Below the pieces are notes generated by a model, which made no database searches, had not been told where the DNA came from, and worked only from the letters and a program-made list of their open reading frames with translations. This document shows, one piece after another, positions 1 through 8,579 of a stretch of DNA of 64,000 nt. Numbering within the stretch: the first letter of the stretch is position 1; every line of letters begins with the position of its first letter. The DNA comes from Bacteroidota bacterium (GTDB lineage: Bacteria; Bacteroidota; Bacteroidia; Bacteroidales; Lentimicrobiaceae): positions 62,001 to 126,000 of the forward strand of contig WSXX01000008.1 of assembly GCA_009773515.1 (NCBI GenBank). Reading direction: 5' to 3'. The position numbers and the translations under genes are program-made.

Positions 1-1122
1 CTGTCCTTCCAGCGCCTGCTGGACTTTAATTCTTGCCGATTTCGCCTTAATACGCAACATGTCAGCGGTAAGCTGCATGGCATCAAAGCGATTCGGGCTT
101 GACTCAAGCACACTTTTAATCAGAGACTTACCTGATTCTGCCACCAAAACACCATTGATAAAAGTTCGCTGAATATTAAAATCTGTGAGATTATCAACAA
201 CAACAAAATCAGCACGATCGCCTTTTTGAAGCAAACCTGATTCAAGTTTATAATGTCTCACAGGGTTAAGTGTACAGGCCCTTAAAACATCCATAAAACC
301 ATATCCTTGTTTTAATGCTCTCTTTATCAGCAAATTAATATGACCATTCACCAGATCGTCGGGGTGTTTATCGTCGGAACAAAGCATAATCATTTCAGGA
401 TAATCAGAGATTAAACCGATCAATGCTTCAAAATTCCTGGCTGCACTTCCTTCACGAATCAACACCTTCATGCCGGCATTGATTTTATCAATGGCTTCTT
501 CAGCAGTAAAGCATTCGTGGTCGGTAGAAATTCCTGCCAAAGCATACTTTTTGGCATCTTCACCGAGCAAACCGGGTGCATGACCATCTACAGGTTTGTT
601 GTAATATTTAGCAAGCTCAAGCTTTTTCATTACTTCAGCCTCGCCATTAATTACGCCCGGAAAATTCATCATCTCAGACAAGTAATAAATCTCAGGCCAT
701 TTCAGCATTTCTTCCACTTCTTCGGGACCAAGGTTTGCCCCTGATGTTTCAAAAGGAGTTGCCGGCACACATGAAGGAGCTCCGAAATAAAATCCGAAAT
801 TTACCTTTCGTCCGTTTTCAATCATAAACTTAACACCATCCATCCCCAGCACATTGGCAATTTCGTGAGGATCGGAAACAGTGGCAGTTGTACCATGAAC
901 TACAGCCAGTCGGGCAAACTCCGAAGGTAGCAGCATAGAACTTTCAATATGCACATGTGCATCAATCAAACCGGGGATAATATATTGGTTTTCAGCTTCC
1001 GGAAAATGTTCAACTGCTGTAATTCTGCCTTTTGAAACAGTGATACGTCCCGGAAAAATTTTACCTGAAACAACATCTGCTATTTGTCCGCTGACCGAAA
1101 AATCTGATCTATCTGAAATCAT
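1..1122 (-). CDS. ade: Adenine deaminase, partial (C-terminal part outside window)
   Basis: The first 374 codons are visible and the gene continues past the left edge. The family deaminates adenine to hypoxanthine plus ammonia in the cytoplasm (purine salvage) using a metal-dependent amidohydrolase barrel. The N-terminus gives the small beta-sandwich domain (residues about 1-45), followed by the metal-binding motif PGLIDAHVHIESS near residue 50. Later family-typical blocks are DGHAPGL, STDHECFTAEEA, MKVLIREGSAARN and CSDDKHPDDL. The ATG at 1122 is chosen because it gives the usual short N-terminus and no earlier in-frame start is plausible. The gene stands alone, with the mevalonate operon ending about 230 bp upstream on the same strand and a terminator between them. 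Nothing looks broken in the visible part. Confidence 0.9.
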   Translation of the reverse strand, partial: MISDRSDFSVSGQIADVVSGKIFPGRITVSKGRITAVEHFPEAENQYIIPGLIDAHVHIESSMLLPSEFARLAVVHGTTATVSDPHEIANVLGMDGVKFMIENGRKVNFGFYFGAPSCVPATPFETSGANLGPEEVEEMLKWPEIYYLSEMMNFPGVINGEAEVMKKLELAKYYNKPVDGHAPGLLGEDAKKYALAGISTDHECFTAEEAIDKINAGMKVLIREGSAARNFEALIGLISDYPEMIMLCSDDKHPDDLVNGHINLLIKRALKQGYGFMDVLRACTLNPVRHYKLESGLLQKGDRADFVVVDNLTDFNIQRTFINGVLVAESGKSLIKSVLESSPNRFDAMQLTADMLRIKAKSARIKVQQALEGQ

Positions 1123-1180
1123 AAAATTGTGTTTTTTTGAAACAATAAAAGTAGGAATAATGAAAAAGCAACTGACGAAT

Positions 1181-1282
1181 TCATGTCGGTGATTCTTTGA
1201 AAGTCAGGATTTGAATTACACTTACCTTGTTTTGCAAAATTTTGTTTTCAATTGGTCAAACCCTGACTTATGGATTTCAGGA
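1181..1282. repeat. Dispersed palindromic repeat, family 2, copy 1
   Basis: About 100 bp that align with 20622-20725 at roughly three quarters identity by eye, with only one or two gaps. It has 14-bp inverted arms at 1201-1214 (AAGTCAGGATTTGA) and 1256-1269 (TCAAACCCTGACTT) with one mismatch, so the transcript could fold into a hairpin with a ~41-nt loop. It lies between the adenine deaminase start and the mevalonate operon terminator and has no convincing ORF. Function unknown; it resembles a REP/MITE-like intergenic element. Confidence 0.7.
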
Positions 1283-1288
1283 ATAATT

Positions 1289-1331
1289 AAAAAACCTTTC
1301 AGCGTAGTTCACAACTGAAAGGCTTTTTCTT
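1289..1331. terminator. Intrinsic terminator of the mevalonate operon
   Basis: Stem CCTTTCAG (1295-1302) pairs with CTGAAAGG (1315-1322). On the minus strand it is followed by a run of six Ts (complement of 1289-1294), just after the last mevalonate gene. A T-rich tract at 1323-1331 could let it also work on the plus strand. Confidence 0.75.
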
Positions 1332-1354
1332 AAAATCAGGAGATCTAAAATATA

Positions 1355-2335
1355 TTATTCTGCATCCTGAAGGTTTTTGTAAACAGGGATGATTTCAACA
1401 TCAAGCTTTTTCAGCTCAATTTTAGCTCTCTCAAAATCTTCGGTAAAACCAAGCAGAAAACCTCCGCCTCCTGAACCACATAGTTTCAGATAGAATGACT
1501 GCGACTCAAGACCATATCTCCATATTTTTTTGAAAGTCTCAGGAATCATAGGATCAAGATTGTCGTAAAGGAATTTCGACAACTCCTTTAAGGTTGCAAA
1601 AAAACGTTTGGTTTCACCTTTTATAAGGCTCTTAATACATGCATCGTTGAGCGGGATCATTTCATCTCTCACCCTGTCCATAAAATCATCAATCTTGCAC
1701 TTGTCGAGAAAAATGTTTACCAAAGGACCGGTTTTACCGGGACTTCCGGTATTGATAAGGAAAATTGCACCTTTTTTATCGTGTTTGTTTCTTGGAATGC
1801 CAACCATACAAACATCTCTCTTGTTGTGAATAAGCAATGGATGTTTGATGTAGCAGTTCAACGGATCCATTCCTGAACTGGTTCCATGGAAGTATGACTC
1901 CATCTGCGAGAAAATATCTTTGAGCTTCAGCACTTCTGCTTTGGGCAGTTTACGGTCGCCGGGCATATGGGCTGGCACATATTTTTCGTAAAGCGCTGCT
2001 ACCAGTGCGCCTGAACTTCCTATGCCATATCCCTGAGGAATGGTTGATTCAAAGTAAAGGCTATGCTCTATGTCTTTATCCAATTGATCAATGTCGAAAT
2101 CGCAGAGTAATTCGCCGCTTTCTTTTAACCCGCGGATATAAACTGCATATTCTTTCAACAACTTGTTCGAACTGACAGCAAAGTCGTAATCGGTATATTT
2201 ATCCTGATTGATAAAGCTGAGCTCACCCCTGAAATGTGTATAAGGAATGGTTAGCCCCATCGAATCGCAGAGAATACTATATTCCCCGAAAAGCAGAATT
2301 TTGGCGTAAAAAATTCCGGATTTATTCTTCATCAT
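1355..2335 (-). CDS. mvk: Mevalonate kinase (GHMP family)
   Basis: Phosphorylates mevalonate to 5-phosphomevalonate with ATP, a cytoplasmic step of isoprenoid precursor synthesis. The 326-aa product shows GHMP motif 1 (AKILLFGEYS, residues 11-20), the ATP-binding motif 2 PQGYGIGSSGA (100-110), a GTSSGMDPLN block (151-160) whose Asp157 is the expected catalytic base, and the glycine-rich motif 3 CGSGGGGFLLG near residue 290. It is the last gene of a four-gene minus-strand operon; its start overlaps the decarboxylase gene by 14 bp, which suggests translational coupling. Length is normal for the family. Assignment to mevalonate rather than another GHMP substrate rests on motif fit plus the operon. 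Confidence 0.85.
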   Translation of the reverse strand: MMKNKSGIFYAKILLFGEYSILCDSMGLTIPYTHFRGELSFINQDKYTDYDFAVSSNKLLKEYAVYIRGLKESGELLCDFDIDQLDKDIEHSLYFESTIPQGYGIGSSGALVAALYEKYVPAHMPGDRKLPKAEVLKLKDIFSQMESYFHGTSSGMDPLNCYIKHPLLIHNKRDVCMVGIPRNKHDKKGAIFLINTGSPGKTGPLVNIFLDKCKIDDFMDRVRDEMIPLNDACIKSLIKGETKRFFATLKELSKFLYDNLDPMIPETFKKIWRYGLESQSFYLKLCGSGGGGFLLGFTEDFERAKIELKKLDVEIIPVYKNLQDAE

Positions 2336-3407
2336 CGCTGTAATTTAAGTTTGCAGGGCCATTACCGATTTTATCATCTATAAAAGCCTTGTTAATACAA
2401 ATTTCCTGAATATCAGAAAGCAGTGGTTTAATAATTTCTGCTTCCGACTCAGGATACAGCAGGTGAACATTCGGACCGGCATCAAGCGTAAAACAAACTT
2501 TTACTCCGGATTGTTCCCTGAACTGTTTCATTTTATCAATAATAACCAAAGTATCCGGATGCATCAACATGTAACCAGGATCTGAACTCATCATCATGGC
2601 GTGAAGACTCATTGCTTCATTCTCGGTTATTCTTGTAAACTCATTCCAATTGCCGCTTTCAAGCACTTTCAACATTGCAGAAAGGTTATTTTTTGCCTGC
2701 TCAAAACGTGCTTCAGCAAAAGGATGTCCATTCATTAAATTATGACCAACACTGCTCGAAACCTTTTTGGCGCTTGCATCAACAATAAAAATGCTGTTGC
2801 GGATTTTAGCAAATATTTCATGTGGTTTAAAAGGCAAAGGTACTGCATATTCATCTGACGAACCATAAACATCTGGATGTTTGCCCCAAACTGAGTACCC
2901 GCCGTAAACCGATCGGGATGCACTTCCTGAGCCAAGTCGTGCAATGTTTGATGCCCTGAGTAAAAAAGCAGACCAATCTTCTTTTCTTTGAGCTAGCTTG
3001 TTATCGATATCGCAAAGGCAAAGAGCGAGTGCGCTCATGGCTGAAGCAGAGGAAGCAATTCCTGCAGAATGAGGAAAACTATTTTCGGTTTCAATCTCAA
3101 TAAAGCAGTTGGCAAGAAAAGGAAACTGCAGATTTAAGGATTTAAGAAAAGCTTCTGTTTTGGCTGCAAAAGCAGGCTTTTTTTCTCTGTTGAACTTAAA
3201 ATCCAGTTCTAAACCTTCAGCACCTTCATGAGGCGGACTGATTCTGACAAGGGTTCTGGTTATGGCGTTATTCAATGTAATGCTCAGGGATGCATTGCGC
3301 GGCAACTGATTGCCATGTTTGCCCCAATACTTGATAAGTGCAATGTTTGAAGGACTTTGCCAGCCTGATTTCAGTCCCTTTACGGGGATTATGATGTTGC
3401 TTTTCAT
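2322..3407 (-). CDS. mvaD: Diphosphomevalonate decarboxylase
   Basis: Catalyses ATP-dependent decarboxylation of mevalonate diphosphate to isopentenyl diphosphate. The 361-aa protein has the family signature SPSNIALIKYWGK (residues 18-30), the ATP loop PHSAGIASSASA (112-123), the block GSGSASRSVYGGY (159-171) and a late DAGPNVHLLYPES segment that should carry the catalytic Asp. It overlaps the upstream GHMP kinase by 4 bp (ATGA) and the downstream mevalonate kinase by 14 bp, so the three are almost certainly translated from one message. Slightly longer than typical bacterial enzymes (about 320-330 aa). No isopentenyl diphosphate isomerase gene is in the window. Confidence 0.92.
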   Translation of the reverse strand: MKSNIIIPVKGLKSGWQSPSNIALIKYWGKHGNQLPRNASLSITLNNAITRTLVRISPPHEGAEGLELDFKFNREKKPAFAAKTEAFLKSLNLQFPFLANCFIEIETENSFPHSAGIASSASAMSALALCLCDIDNKLAQRKEDWSAFLLRASNIARLGSGSASRSVYGGYSVWGKHPDVYGSSDEYAVPLPFKPHEIFAKIRNSIFIVDASAKKVSSSVGHNLMNGHPFAEARFEQAKNNLSAMLKVLESGNWNEFTRITENEAMSLHAMMMSSDPGYMLMHPDTLVIIDKMKQFREQSGVKVCFTLDAGPNVHLLYPESEAEIIKPLLSDIQEICINKAFIDDKIGNGPANLNYSDDEE

Positions 3408-4366
3408 AATAACGGAAGCTCTTTTAATGGGCGGCTGTGTTCTCTCAAAACAATTTCATCGTATGAAAATACAGTTGAAAAACCCTTCTGAGAAAAATAG
3501 CGGCTTGCATAATCTTTGCCATTGGTAGTTGAGGCAAGCACAAAATCGCCGCCCCAAGCGCCAAGAGATTTCACAGCACCCTGAAAATCAGAAAATAAAA
3601 TATCCTTCACAGCTTTTCTATTCAATACATCCGACATGATATTCTCATGTGCTGAAAGCAATTGGTTAAAATCTTCAATACTTCCGGCTGTCAGAATTTT
3701 ACGGGTAATTTCCGAAATCTCATCCACCGCTCCTGTATAATCTTCAGGATTCTTTTTCAAAAAAGTATTTACTTCAGTTGCACTGTTTTGCTTGGCTTCG
3801 AGGTAAACGAACAATAAATTATCAGAAAACGGAGGATAAAAATCAATTTTTTCTGCAGAAACTTTATCGCCGGTACGCTGAAACAATAACGGTTTTTCTG
3901 ACATGGCGCACACCACATCGTAACCTGAACCATTGGAAACCAATTGATGCAGCTGAAGTGCATCTACACCGGCAAACTCAGCCAAAAGAGCGATCAGCGA
4001 CGAACTGCTTCCCAGTCCCCATTTACGGTTAAACTCAAGATGCGTATTGATAACCAGGCCCTGAGAATCAGCGAGAAACTGAGGGCTCAGCTTGCGGATT
4101 GCAAGAAGAATTTCATGCAGACGCTCGCCGGCAGATTCATCGGTTGCTATAATCGGAAGCAGGGCAGGAAGTGAGAAAACACCATTAAACCAGACTCCGT
4201 TTACATCGCTGGCCTGCCATTCAAGCATTCCGTTTGATGAAGGAGATACCGACATCGACTGCCCTTTGTTTAAAGGCACCGACAAGGATAATGCACTTTG
4301 CATCACAAGATATTCTCCTGTAATCATCAATTTTCCGTGCGCATATCCTTGTGATGATAATTTCAT
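3404..4366 (-). CDS. GYDIA-type GHMP kinase, probable phosphomevalonate kinase
   Basis: A 320-aa GHMP-fold kinase. Seen: N-terminal AHGKLMITGEYLV (residues 9-21), ATP loop WGLGSSSS (116-123) and the block GSGYDVV (146-152), which corresponds to the GYDIA signature that names this Bacteroidota family. The operon supplies HMG-CoA reductase, mevalonate kinase and diphosphomevalonate decarboxylase but no canonical phosphomevalonate kinase, so by elimination this protein most likely converts phosphomevalonate to mevalonate diphosphate. That role is inferred from context. It starts 11 bp after the reductase stop and overlaps the decarboxylase start by 4 bp. The protein is shorter than eukaryotic phosphomevalonate kinases. 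Confidence 0.8.
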   Translation of the reverse strand: MKLSSQGYAHGKLMITGEYLVMQSALSLSVPLNKGQSMSVSPSSNGMLEWQASDVNGVWFNGVFSLPALLPIIATDESAGERLHEILLAIRKLSPQFLADSQGLVINTHLEFNRKWGLGSSSSLIALLAEFAGVDALQLHQLVSNGSGYDVVCAMSEKPLLFQRTGDKVSAEKIDFYPPFSDNLLFVYLEAKQNSATEVNTFLKKNPEDYTGAVDEISEITRKILTAGSIEDFNQLLSAHENIMSDVLNRKAVKDILFSDFQGAVKSLGAWGGDFVLASTTNGKDYASRYFSQKGFSTVFSYDEIVLREHSRPLKELPLL

Positions 4367-4377
4367 TGTATGCTATT

Positions 4378-5700
4378 TTAGTGTCCGTTTCTTATTGAAG
4401 CAAGAAATCCGGCGACAGCACTGTGCGAAACTTTGTGGTTCTTGAAAAATTCAACGGCAAGTGACTTCTCGTAATCATTAGCACTATAGGTATTGAGGAT
4501 ATTCAGCAAATGCATTTTCATGTGCCCGATCTGAATTCCTTTGGTGGTAAGTGATTTTATGGCTCCGAAATTATTGGCCAATCCAACAGCAGAAGCAATC
4601 TGCATCAATTCGGGAGCCTGAGGGTTACCCAGTAATTCCAGCGAGAATTTAGCCATTGGATGAAGTGAAGTCAATCCGCCAACTGTACCTATGGCAAGCG
4701 GAATTGTAAGGCTGTAGAAAAACCGCCCGTTTTCAATATTTACTTCTGTCAGGCTTTTATATTTTCCGCTTCTGGCGGCATATGCATGTCCGCAAGCCTC
4801 AATTGCCCTGAAGTCATTTCCGGTTGCAAGCGCAACTGCATCAATTCCGTTGAAAATTCCTTTGTTGTGGGTTGCAGCCCGATACACATCCACACTGGCA
4901 ATCTGCACAGCTTTTTCAAACTTCCAAACAAAATCTTCTGCACTCAGACTCTTATCAATATCAGCAAACTCTTTAACATCACATTCAACCCAGGTTTTAA
5001 CAAGGCACTCAGGGGTGTAATTTGACAAAATTGACATAATTACATGAAGTGGTTCACCTTCAAATAATCCCGATTCATTCACAAAGATTTTAAGACCGGC
5101 AGCAAATTCCTCAAGACAAGAATTAATAAAATTTGCTCCCATTGAATCGCGTGTATCAAACTTCACCGAAAGCTGGTAATAATCTTCAAGAGCATCGGTT
5201 TTATCGATAAGTTCCATCCCGAGAATACCACCTCCGCGCCTTTCCATGTTGGCGGTTATTGATGAAGTTCTTTCAAGCAAAAGCTGTATCAACTGCGGAA
5301 AGTACTCCTGCAGTCTTGCAAAATCACCTTTCCAGACAAAATGCACCTGCCCTACTTTAACGGTAGAGATCACCTCAGAATGAAATCCGCCTTTACCCGC
5401 CCAATATTTAGCTCCATTGGATGCTGCTGCAATTACCGAACTCTCCTCAATAACCATAGGCACCATATAAACTTTGCCATTGATCATTACGTTTGGAGCA
5501 ACTCCATATGGAAAAAAATAGTTGGTAAGGGTGTTTTCGCTGAACTCGTCCAGCATTTTCTGCATTTCAGGATCGCTGTGCCAGAATGACCTGAGCGAGG
5601 CAAGTGAAGTTTCGGAATGGTTTGTATAGCCTGATATAAGTTCAAGTTTTTGTTCCTTACTCAGCCGTGAAAAACCACTTATAATTTTTTCTTTAATCAT
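4378..5700 (-). CDS. mvaA: Hydroxymethylglutaryl-CoA reductase, class II type
   Basis: Reduces HMG-CoA to mevalonate, the committed step of the pathway. The 440-aa soluble protein lacks membrane segments and matches the bacterial class II layout: IEESSVIAAASNGAKYW (residues 84-100, catalytic Glu), DSMGANFINSCLE, a HNKGIFNGIDAVALATGND block carrying the catalytic Lys and Asp, TVGGLTSLHP, and a C-terminal GHMKMHL containing the catalytic His. It is the first gene of the mevalonate operon. A -7-like box precedes it at 5742-5749. Whether it uses NADH or NADPH cannot be read safely. Confidence 0.93.
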   Translation of the reverse strand: MIKEKIISGFSRLSKEQKLELISGYTNHSETSLASLRSFWHSDPEMQKMLDEFSENTLTNYFFPYGVAPNVMINGKVYMVPMVIEESSVIAAASNGAKYWAGKGGFHSEVISTVKVGQVHFVWKGDFARLQEYFPQLIQLLLERTSSITANMERRGGGILGMELIDKTDALEDYYQLSVKFDTRDSMGANFINSCLEEFAAGLKIFVNESGLFEGEPLHVIMSILSNYTPECLVKTWVECDVKEFADIDKSLSAEDFVWKFEKAVQIASVDVYRAATHNKGIFNGIDAVALATGNDFRAIEACGHAYAARSGKYKSLTEVNIENGRFFYSLTIPLAIGTVGGLTSLHPMAKFSLELLGNPQAPELMQIASAVGLANNFGAIKSLTTKGIQIGHMKMHLLNILNTYSANDYEKSLAVEFFKNHKVSHSAVAGFLASIRNGH

Positions 5701-5741
5701 TTTGTAACTATTATTTGGCAGAGTCTGCCTGAATCAAAACG

Positions 5742-5749
5742 CAAAATTA
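5742..5749 (-). promoter_or_regulatory. Bacteroidota -7 box before the mevalonate operon
   Basis: On the minus strand this reads TAATTTTG, an exact match to the TAnnTTTG -7 consensus of the Bacteroidota housekeeping sigma factor, about 42 bp before the HMG-CoA reductase ATG. No clear TTTG -33 element lies at the right distance, so this is a weak call. Confidence 0.4.
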
Positions 5750-5814
5750 ACAAATTGACGCCCCCTTAGTTAATCTAAGTAATTAAAAGTGTCAATAAAT
5801 CAGATGAATTTTAG

Positions 5815-5845
5815 TTTGTATCTAACCAAGTTCGTTATACTTTTG
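5815..5845 (+). promoter_or_regulatory. Promoter for the 6049-7708 operon
   Basis: TTTG (5815-5818), a 19-bp spacer, then TACTTTTG (5838-5845) match both elements of the Bacteroidota consensus. Transcription would begin near 5852, leaving a leader of about 195 nt before the small gene at 6049; I find no recognisable riboswitch in that leader. The 348-bp interval 5701-6048 holds this promoter and the divergent box at 5742-5749 and nothing else I can name. Confidence 0.6.
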
Positions 5846-6048
5846 TTCAATTTATACCATATATTTATTAAACAAAATAAAAATTAATCATTGCCGGAAT
5901 CTGACTGTCATTCATGAGTGAAAAAAATGAGATCAGGCATGAACCTTTTACTCAGCACATCGGTTAAGTTATTACTGATTACTTGCGGTCAGGCAACAGC
6001 AATTCGTGAAAATGTTGTAATATTGGCCAATAAAACTAAACAGCCCCG

Positions 6049-6282
6049 ATGACTGTCTTTGTAAACAATGTTGAGGTTAACCTATTTTCAGGAGCCAGGG
6101 TGATTGATGCCATCAGGACTTATTATACGAATATCCATCATAATCTGCCTGATGAAATTCCTGTTGCCCTCGACGATTTTGGAAATATTGTAGAGATGGA
6201 TGGCGAAATCTCTCATCTTCAGCGGCTCTACACCATTGACCACGAAGTATTACTTGAAACTGATCAATATGAAAATTTTTAG
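6049..6282 (+). CDS. Small protein of unknown function, possible beta-grasp fold
   Basis: A 77-aa acidic protein with no signal peptide or membrane segment. Its start, TVFVNNVEVNLFSGARV followed by a helix-like DAIRTYY, recalls the beta-hairpin plus helix opening of ThiS/ferredoxin-like beta-grasp proteins, but it lacks the C-terminal Gly-Gly of sulfur carriers and has no cysteines for a cluster. The next gene starts 14 bp inside it (ATG at 6269), so it is very likely co-translated with the 5'-nucleotidase, and an exact consensus promoter lies upstream. I do not recognise the family. Being real is supported by the overlap and ordinary codon use; function is open. Confidence 0.6.
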   Translation: MTVFVNNVEVNLFSGARVIDAIRTYYTNIHHNLPDEIPVALDDFGNIVEMDGEISHLQRLYTIDHEVLLETDQYENF

Positions 6283-7708
6283 ATTTTCTTTAAGCATTCT
6301 TGCACTTTCGTTTGCATTAACAGTAAATGCAGCCAACGACACCACAAAAATTGTAATATTATCGGTTAACGATATGCATGCAAAGATCGACAACTTTCCA
6401 AAGTTTAAATCTTTGGTTGACAGCATACGATCGGTACATAAACATGTGCTGCTTCTCTCGGCAGGTGATATTTTTACAGGAAACCCCATTGTTGACCAGT
6501 ACCCTGAACCTGGTTACCCCATTATTGAACTGATGAATCTCTCGGGCTTTAATGCAAGTGCATTGGGAAATCATGAATTTGATTACGGTCAGGATGTTCT
6601 GGCAAAAAGAGTTGATCAGGCAAATTTCCCGTTTCTGGTGGCAAACTTAAGTTTTGAAAGTCCGGAAGCTCCTGAAATCAAGCCATATATAATTCACCGG
6701 CTGGACAATGGTATCAAAATCGGGATACTGGGTTTAATACAAATCAATGAAGCCGGTTTACCGGATACTCATCCTGCGAAACTAACCGGCATTAAATTCG
6801 AACGAGGTATTGACAAAGCACTTCAATTCAAATGGCTTGCTGACAGCACTGATGTGTTGATCGGACTTTCTCACCTTGGTTTTGAAGATGATGTGCTGCT
6901 TGCCGGAAAAATGGGTGAATTTGATCTGATTACAGGAGGACATACTCACACCCTGGTAACTGCCCCTAAGGAGTACAATAATGTGATGGTCATGCAAGCC
7001 GGATCAAATCTGAAATATGTCAGCATGACAACCCTTACTTTATCCGGGAATAAAGTGATTAAAAAAGAGGCTCAGCTTCTGAGTGTTTCAAATCACAAGG
7101 GCAGTGACAGCGCAATGGAAGCAATGATTGCCGGCTATAACGACAATAAAGAACTGAATCAGGTGATCGGGGCTGCAATTTATACCCTCTCCGGCAAAAA
7201 TGAGCTGGGAAGCCTGATGACCGATGCAATGACTGCAATTTCACCACTCGAAATAGCTTTTCAGAACAATGGCGGCATCAGAATAGATATGATTCCGCAA
7301 GGCAACATCACCATAAAAGATGTTTATCAGCTTGATCCTTTTGGCAATGAAATCATACATTTCAAACTTTCAGCAGCTGAAATAAAATCGCTGATTTCGA
7401 ACTCATTCAACAGGGGTAAAGAAATTGACCTGCAGGTTTCGGGCATCAGTTATACTGTTATACAGGATAAAGACGGGCTGGCTTCAGACATTGTGATCAC
7501 ACTTCCTGATGGAACAAGCCCTGATGATAACAGGATTTTTAACACAGGACTCAGCAGCTATCTGGCAAGCAGCTATGAATTTGACCATAAAGATATGGGG
7601 CGTTCGCTTTACACCATCACAGCTGAGGCGCTGATCAATTTTATCAGAGCCAACAAAGAAATTAATTATCAGGGAGTTAATCGTACTTTCGTAAAAATGG
7701 CTGAATAA
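6269..7708 (+). CDS. UshA-like metallophosphatase / 5'-nucleotidase
   Basis: Expected to hydrolyse nucleotides or related phosphoesters in the periplasm. With the ATG at 6269 the protein is 479 aa and begins with a clean signal peptide (cleavage after about VNAA, residue 22). Metal motifs of the calcineurin-like domain are NDMHAKID (34-41; an Asp-Met-His version of the usual DxHG), GDIFTGN, GNHEFDYG (100-107) and GGHTHT (near 217). The C-terminal half (about 300-479) is the 5'-nucleotidase substrate-binding domain, with AFQNNGGIRIDM and DPFGNEI. Starts further upstream would place the signal peptide internally, so they are rejected. It overlaps the small gene at 6049 by 14 bp. Confidence 0.88.
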   Translation: MKIFRFSLSILALSFALTVNAANDTTKIVILSVNDMHAKIDNFPKFKSLVDSIRSVHKHVLLLSAGDIFTGNPIVDQYPEPGYPIIELMNLSGFNASALGNHEFDYGQDVLAKRVDQANFPFLVANLSFESPEAPEIKPYIIHRLDNGIKIGILGLIQINEAGLPDTHPAKLTGIKFERGIDKALQFKWLADSTDVLIGLSHLGFEDDVLLAGKMGEFDLITGGHTHTLVTAPKEYNNVMVMQAGSNLKYVSMTTLTLSGNKVIKKEAQLLSVSNHKGSDSAMEAMIAGYNDNKELNQVIGAAIYTLSGKNELGSLMTDAMTAISPLEIAFQNNGGIRIDMIPQGNITIKDVYQLDPFGNEIIHFKLSAAEIKSLISNSFNRGKEIDLQVSGISYTVIQDKDGLASDIVITLPDGTSPDDNRIFNTGLSSYLASSYEFDHKDMGRSLYTITAEALINFIRANKEINYQGVNRTFVKMAE

Positions 7709-7747
7709 TCCGGCTGAAATCTATTTGCATCAGATGTTTTGAAATCA

Positions 7748-7788
7748 TAAAAAAAACTGCCGGTCCAGATGACCGGCAGTTTTTTTTA
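7748..7788. terminator. Bidirectional terminator between convergent genes
   Basis: A perfect 10-bp stem ACTGCCGGTC (7756-7765)/GACCGGCAGT (7771-7780) with a 5-nt loop is flanked by an A run on the left and seven Ts on the right. It ends the 5'-nucleotidase message on the plus strand and the DUF4468-like message on the minus strand. Confidence 0.9.
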
Positions 7789-7827
7789 TACTGTATTAGG
7801 TAAAAGCAAAGCGTTTTAAAGAATGTC

Positions 7828-8379
7828 TTACCACTTTTCTTCCTGTTTTATTACAGGAGGTTCCATTCCTGCTTTAAGGCTGTTGATTAATTCGAGGGCA
7901 TGGGTGTTAATTTGCCTTAGATACGACTCATAAGTATTTGAATAATCTTTATCGGATTTATCCAGCCATTTCTCCACAGGAAAGCGTGAAGAGGACTGGC
8001 GCAGAAGATTCAGATCGCTGAGTGTGTAACGGTAACGTCCGGGTTTAAATTCGAGTTTAAGGGTGTAGTTGACTTTGGCAGTAACCCCTTTTGAGCCCTC
8101 TTCTTCATTCAGAAGCTCAAACCGGTGAAGGATTTCAATAACTCCGCTTTCACGGTTACGAATCCTGCAGGCATCAGCCGGATTTTTATATTGCACATTG
8201 ATCCATTCAATGCATCTTATGTATAATTCGTCAGCAGTACCTGCCTGCTGAATCACATCCTGATAGGTAATCAGTTGTGTATCCTTATCAATGGGAAGTT
8301 GTCCGGTGTCTTCCTGGCCAATGGCCTGAAAAGTTATCAAAACAAAAAAAGAGAGAACTGCGGAGATTTTATTGATCAT
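7828..8379 (-). CDS. Secreted DUF4468-like protein
   Basis: A 183-aa protein with a signal peptide (MINKISAVLSFFVLITFQAIGQ; cleavage near residue 21). The mature part opens LPIDKDTQLITYQDVI and continues with ELYIRCIEWI and a beta-rich central region, the pattern of Bacteroidota DUF4468 proteins, which adopt a TATA-box-binding-like fold and have no known biochemical role. No lipobox, no T9SS sorting domain. It stands alone, with its own -7-like box at 8426-8433 and a bidirectional terminator after it. Family assignment is from pattern only. Confidence 0.65.
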   Translation of the reverse strand: MINKISAVLSFFVLITFQAIGQEDTGQLPIDKDTQLITYQDVIQQAGTADELYIRCIEWINVQYKNPADACRIRNRESGVIEILHRFELLNEEEGSKGVTAKVNYTLKLEFKPGRYRYTLSDLNLLRQSSSRFPVEKWLDKSDKDYSNTYESYLRQINTHALELINSLKAGMEPPVIKQEEKW

Positions 8380-8425
8380 AATTCATGAATTTATTTAAAA
8401 CACGGTTCACTTGAAAAAACTATGC

Positions 8426-8433
8426 CAAAATTA
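8426..8433 (-). promoter_or_regulatory. -7 box before the DUF4468-like gene
   Basis: Reads TAATTTTG on the minus strand, matching TAnnTTTG, 47 bp before the ATG at 8379. No clear -33 TTTG; weak call. Confidence 0.35.
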
Positions 8434-8579
8434 AGCGTTTTTTTTATTCAATACCAGATTGGTGATTTCCGGCAGATAATCCAATACCTGAAAGCTTACC
8501 CTGACTAACCTCAGGAATGAAAAAAACATTCTGATTAAAGTGTCAAATTCTTAACAAGTATAACTGTATTTATCCGATT

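Noticed and set aside
517-744. Plus-strand ORF inside the adenine deaminase region
   Set aside because: The opposite strand carries the full, motif-rich adenine deaminase frame across the same bases.
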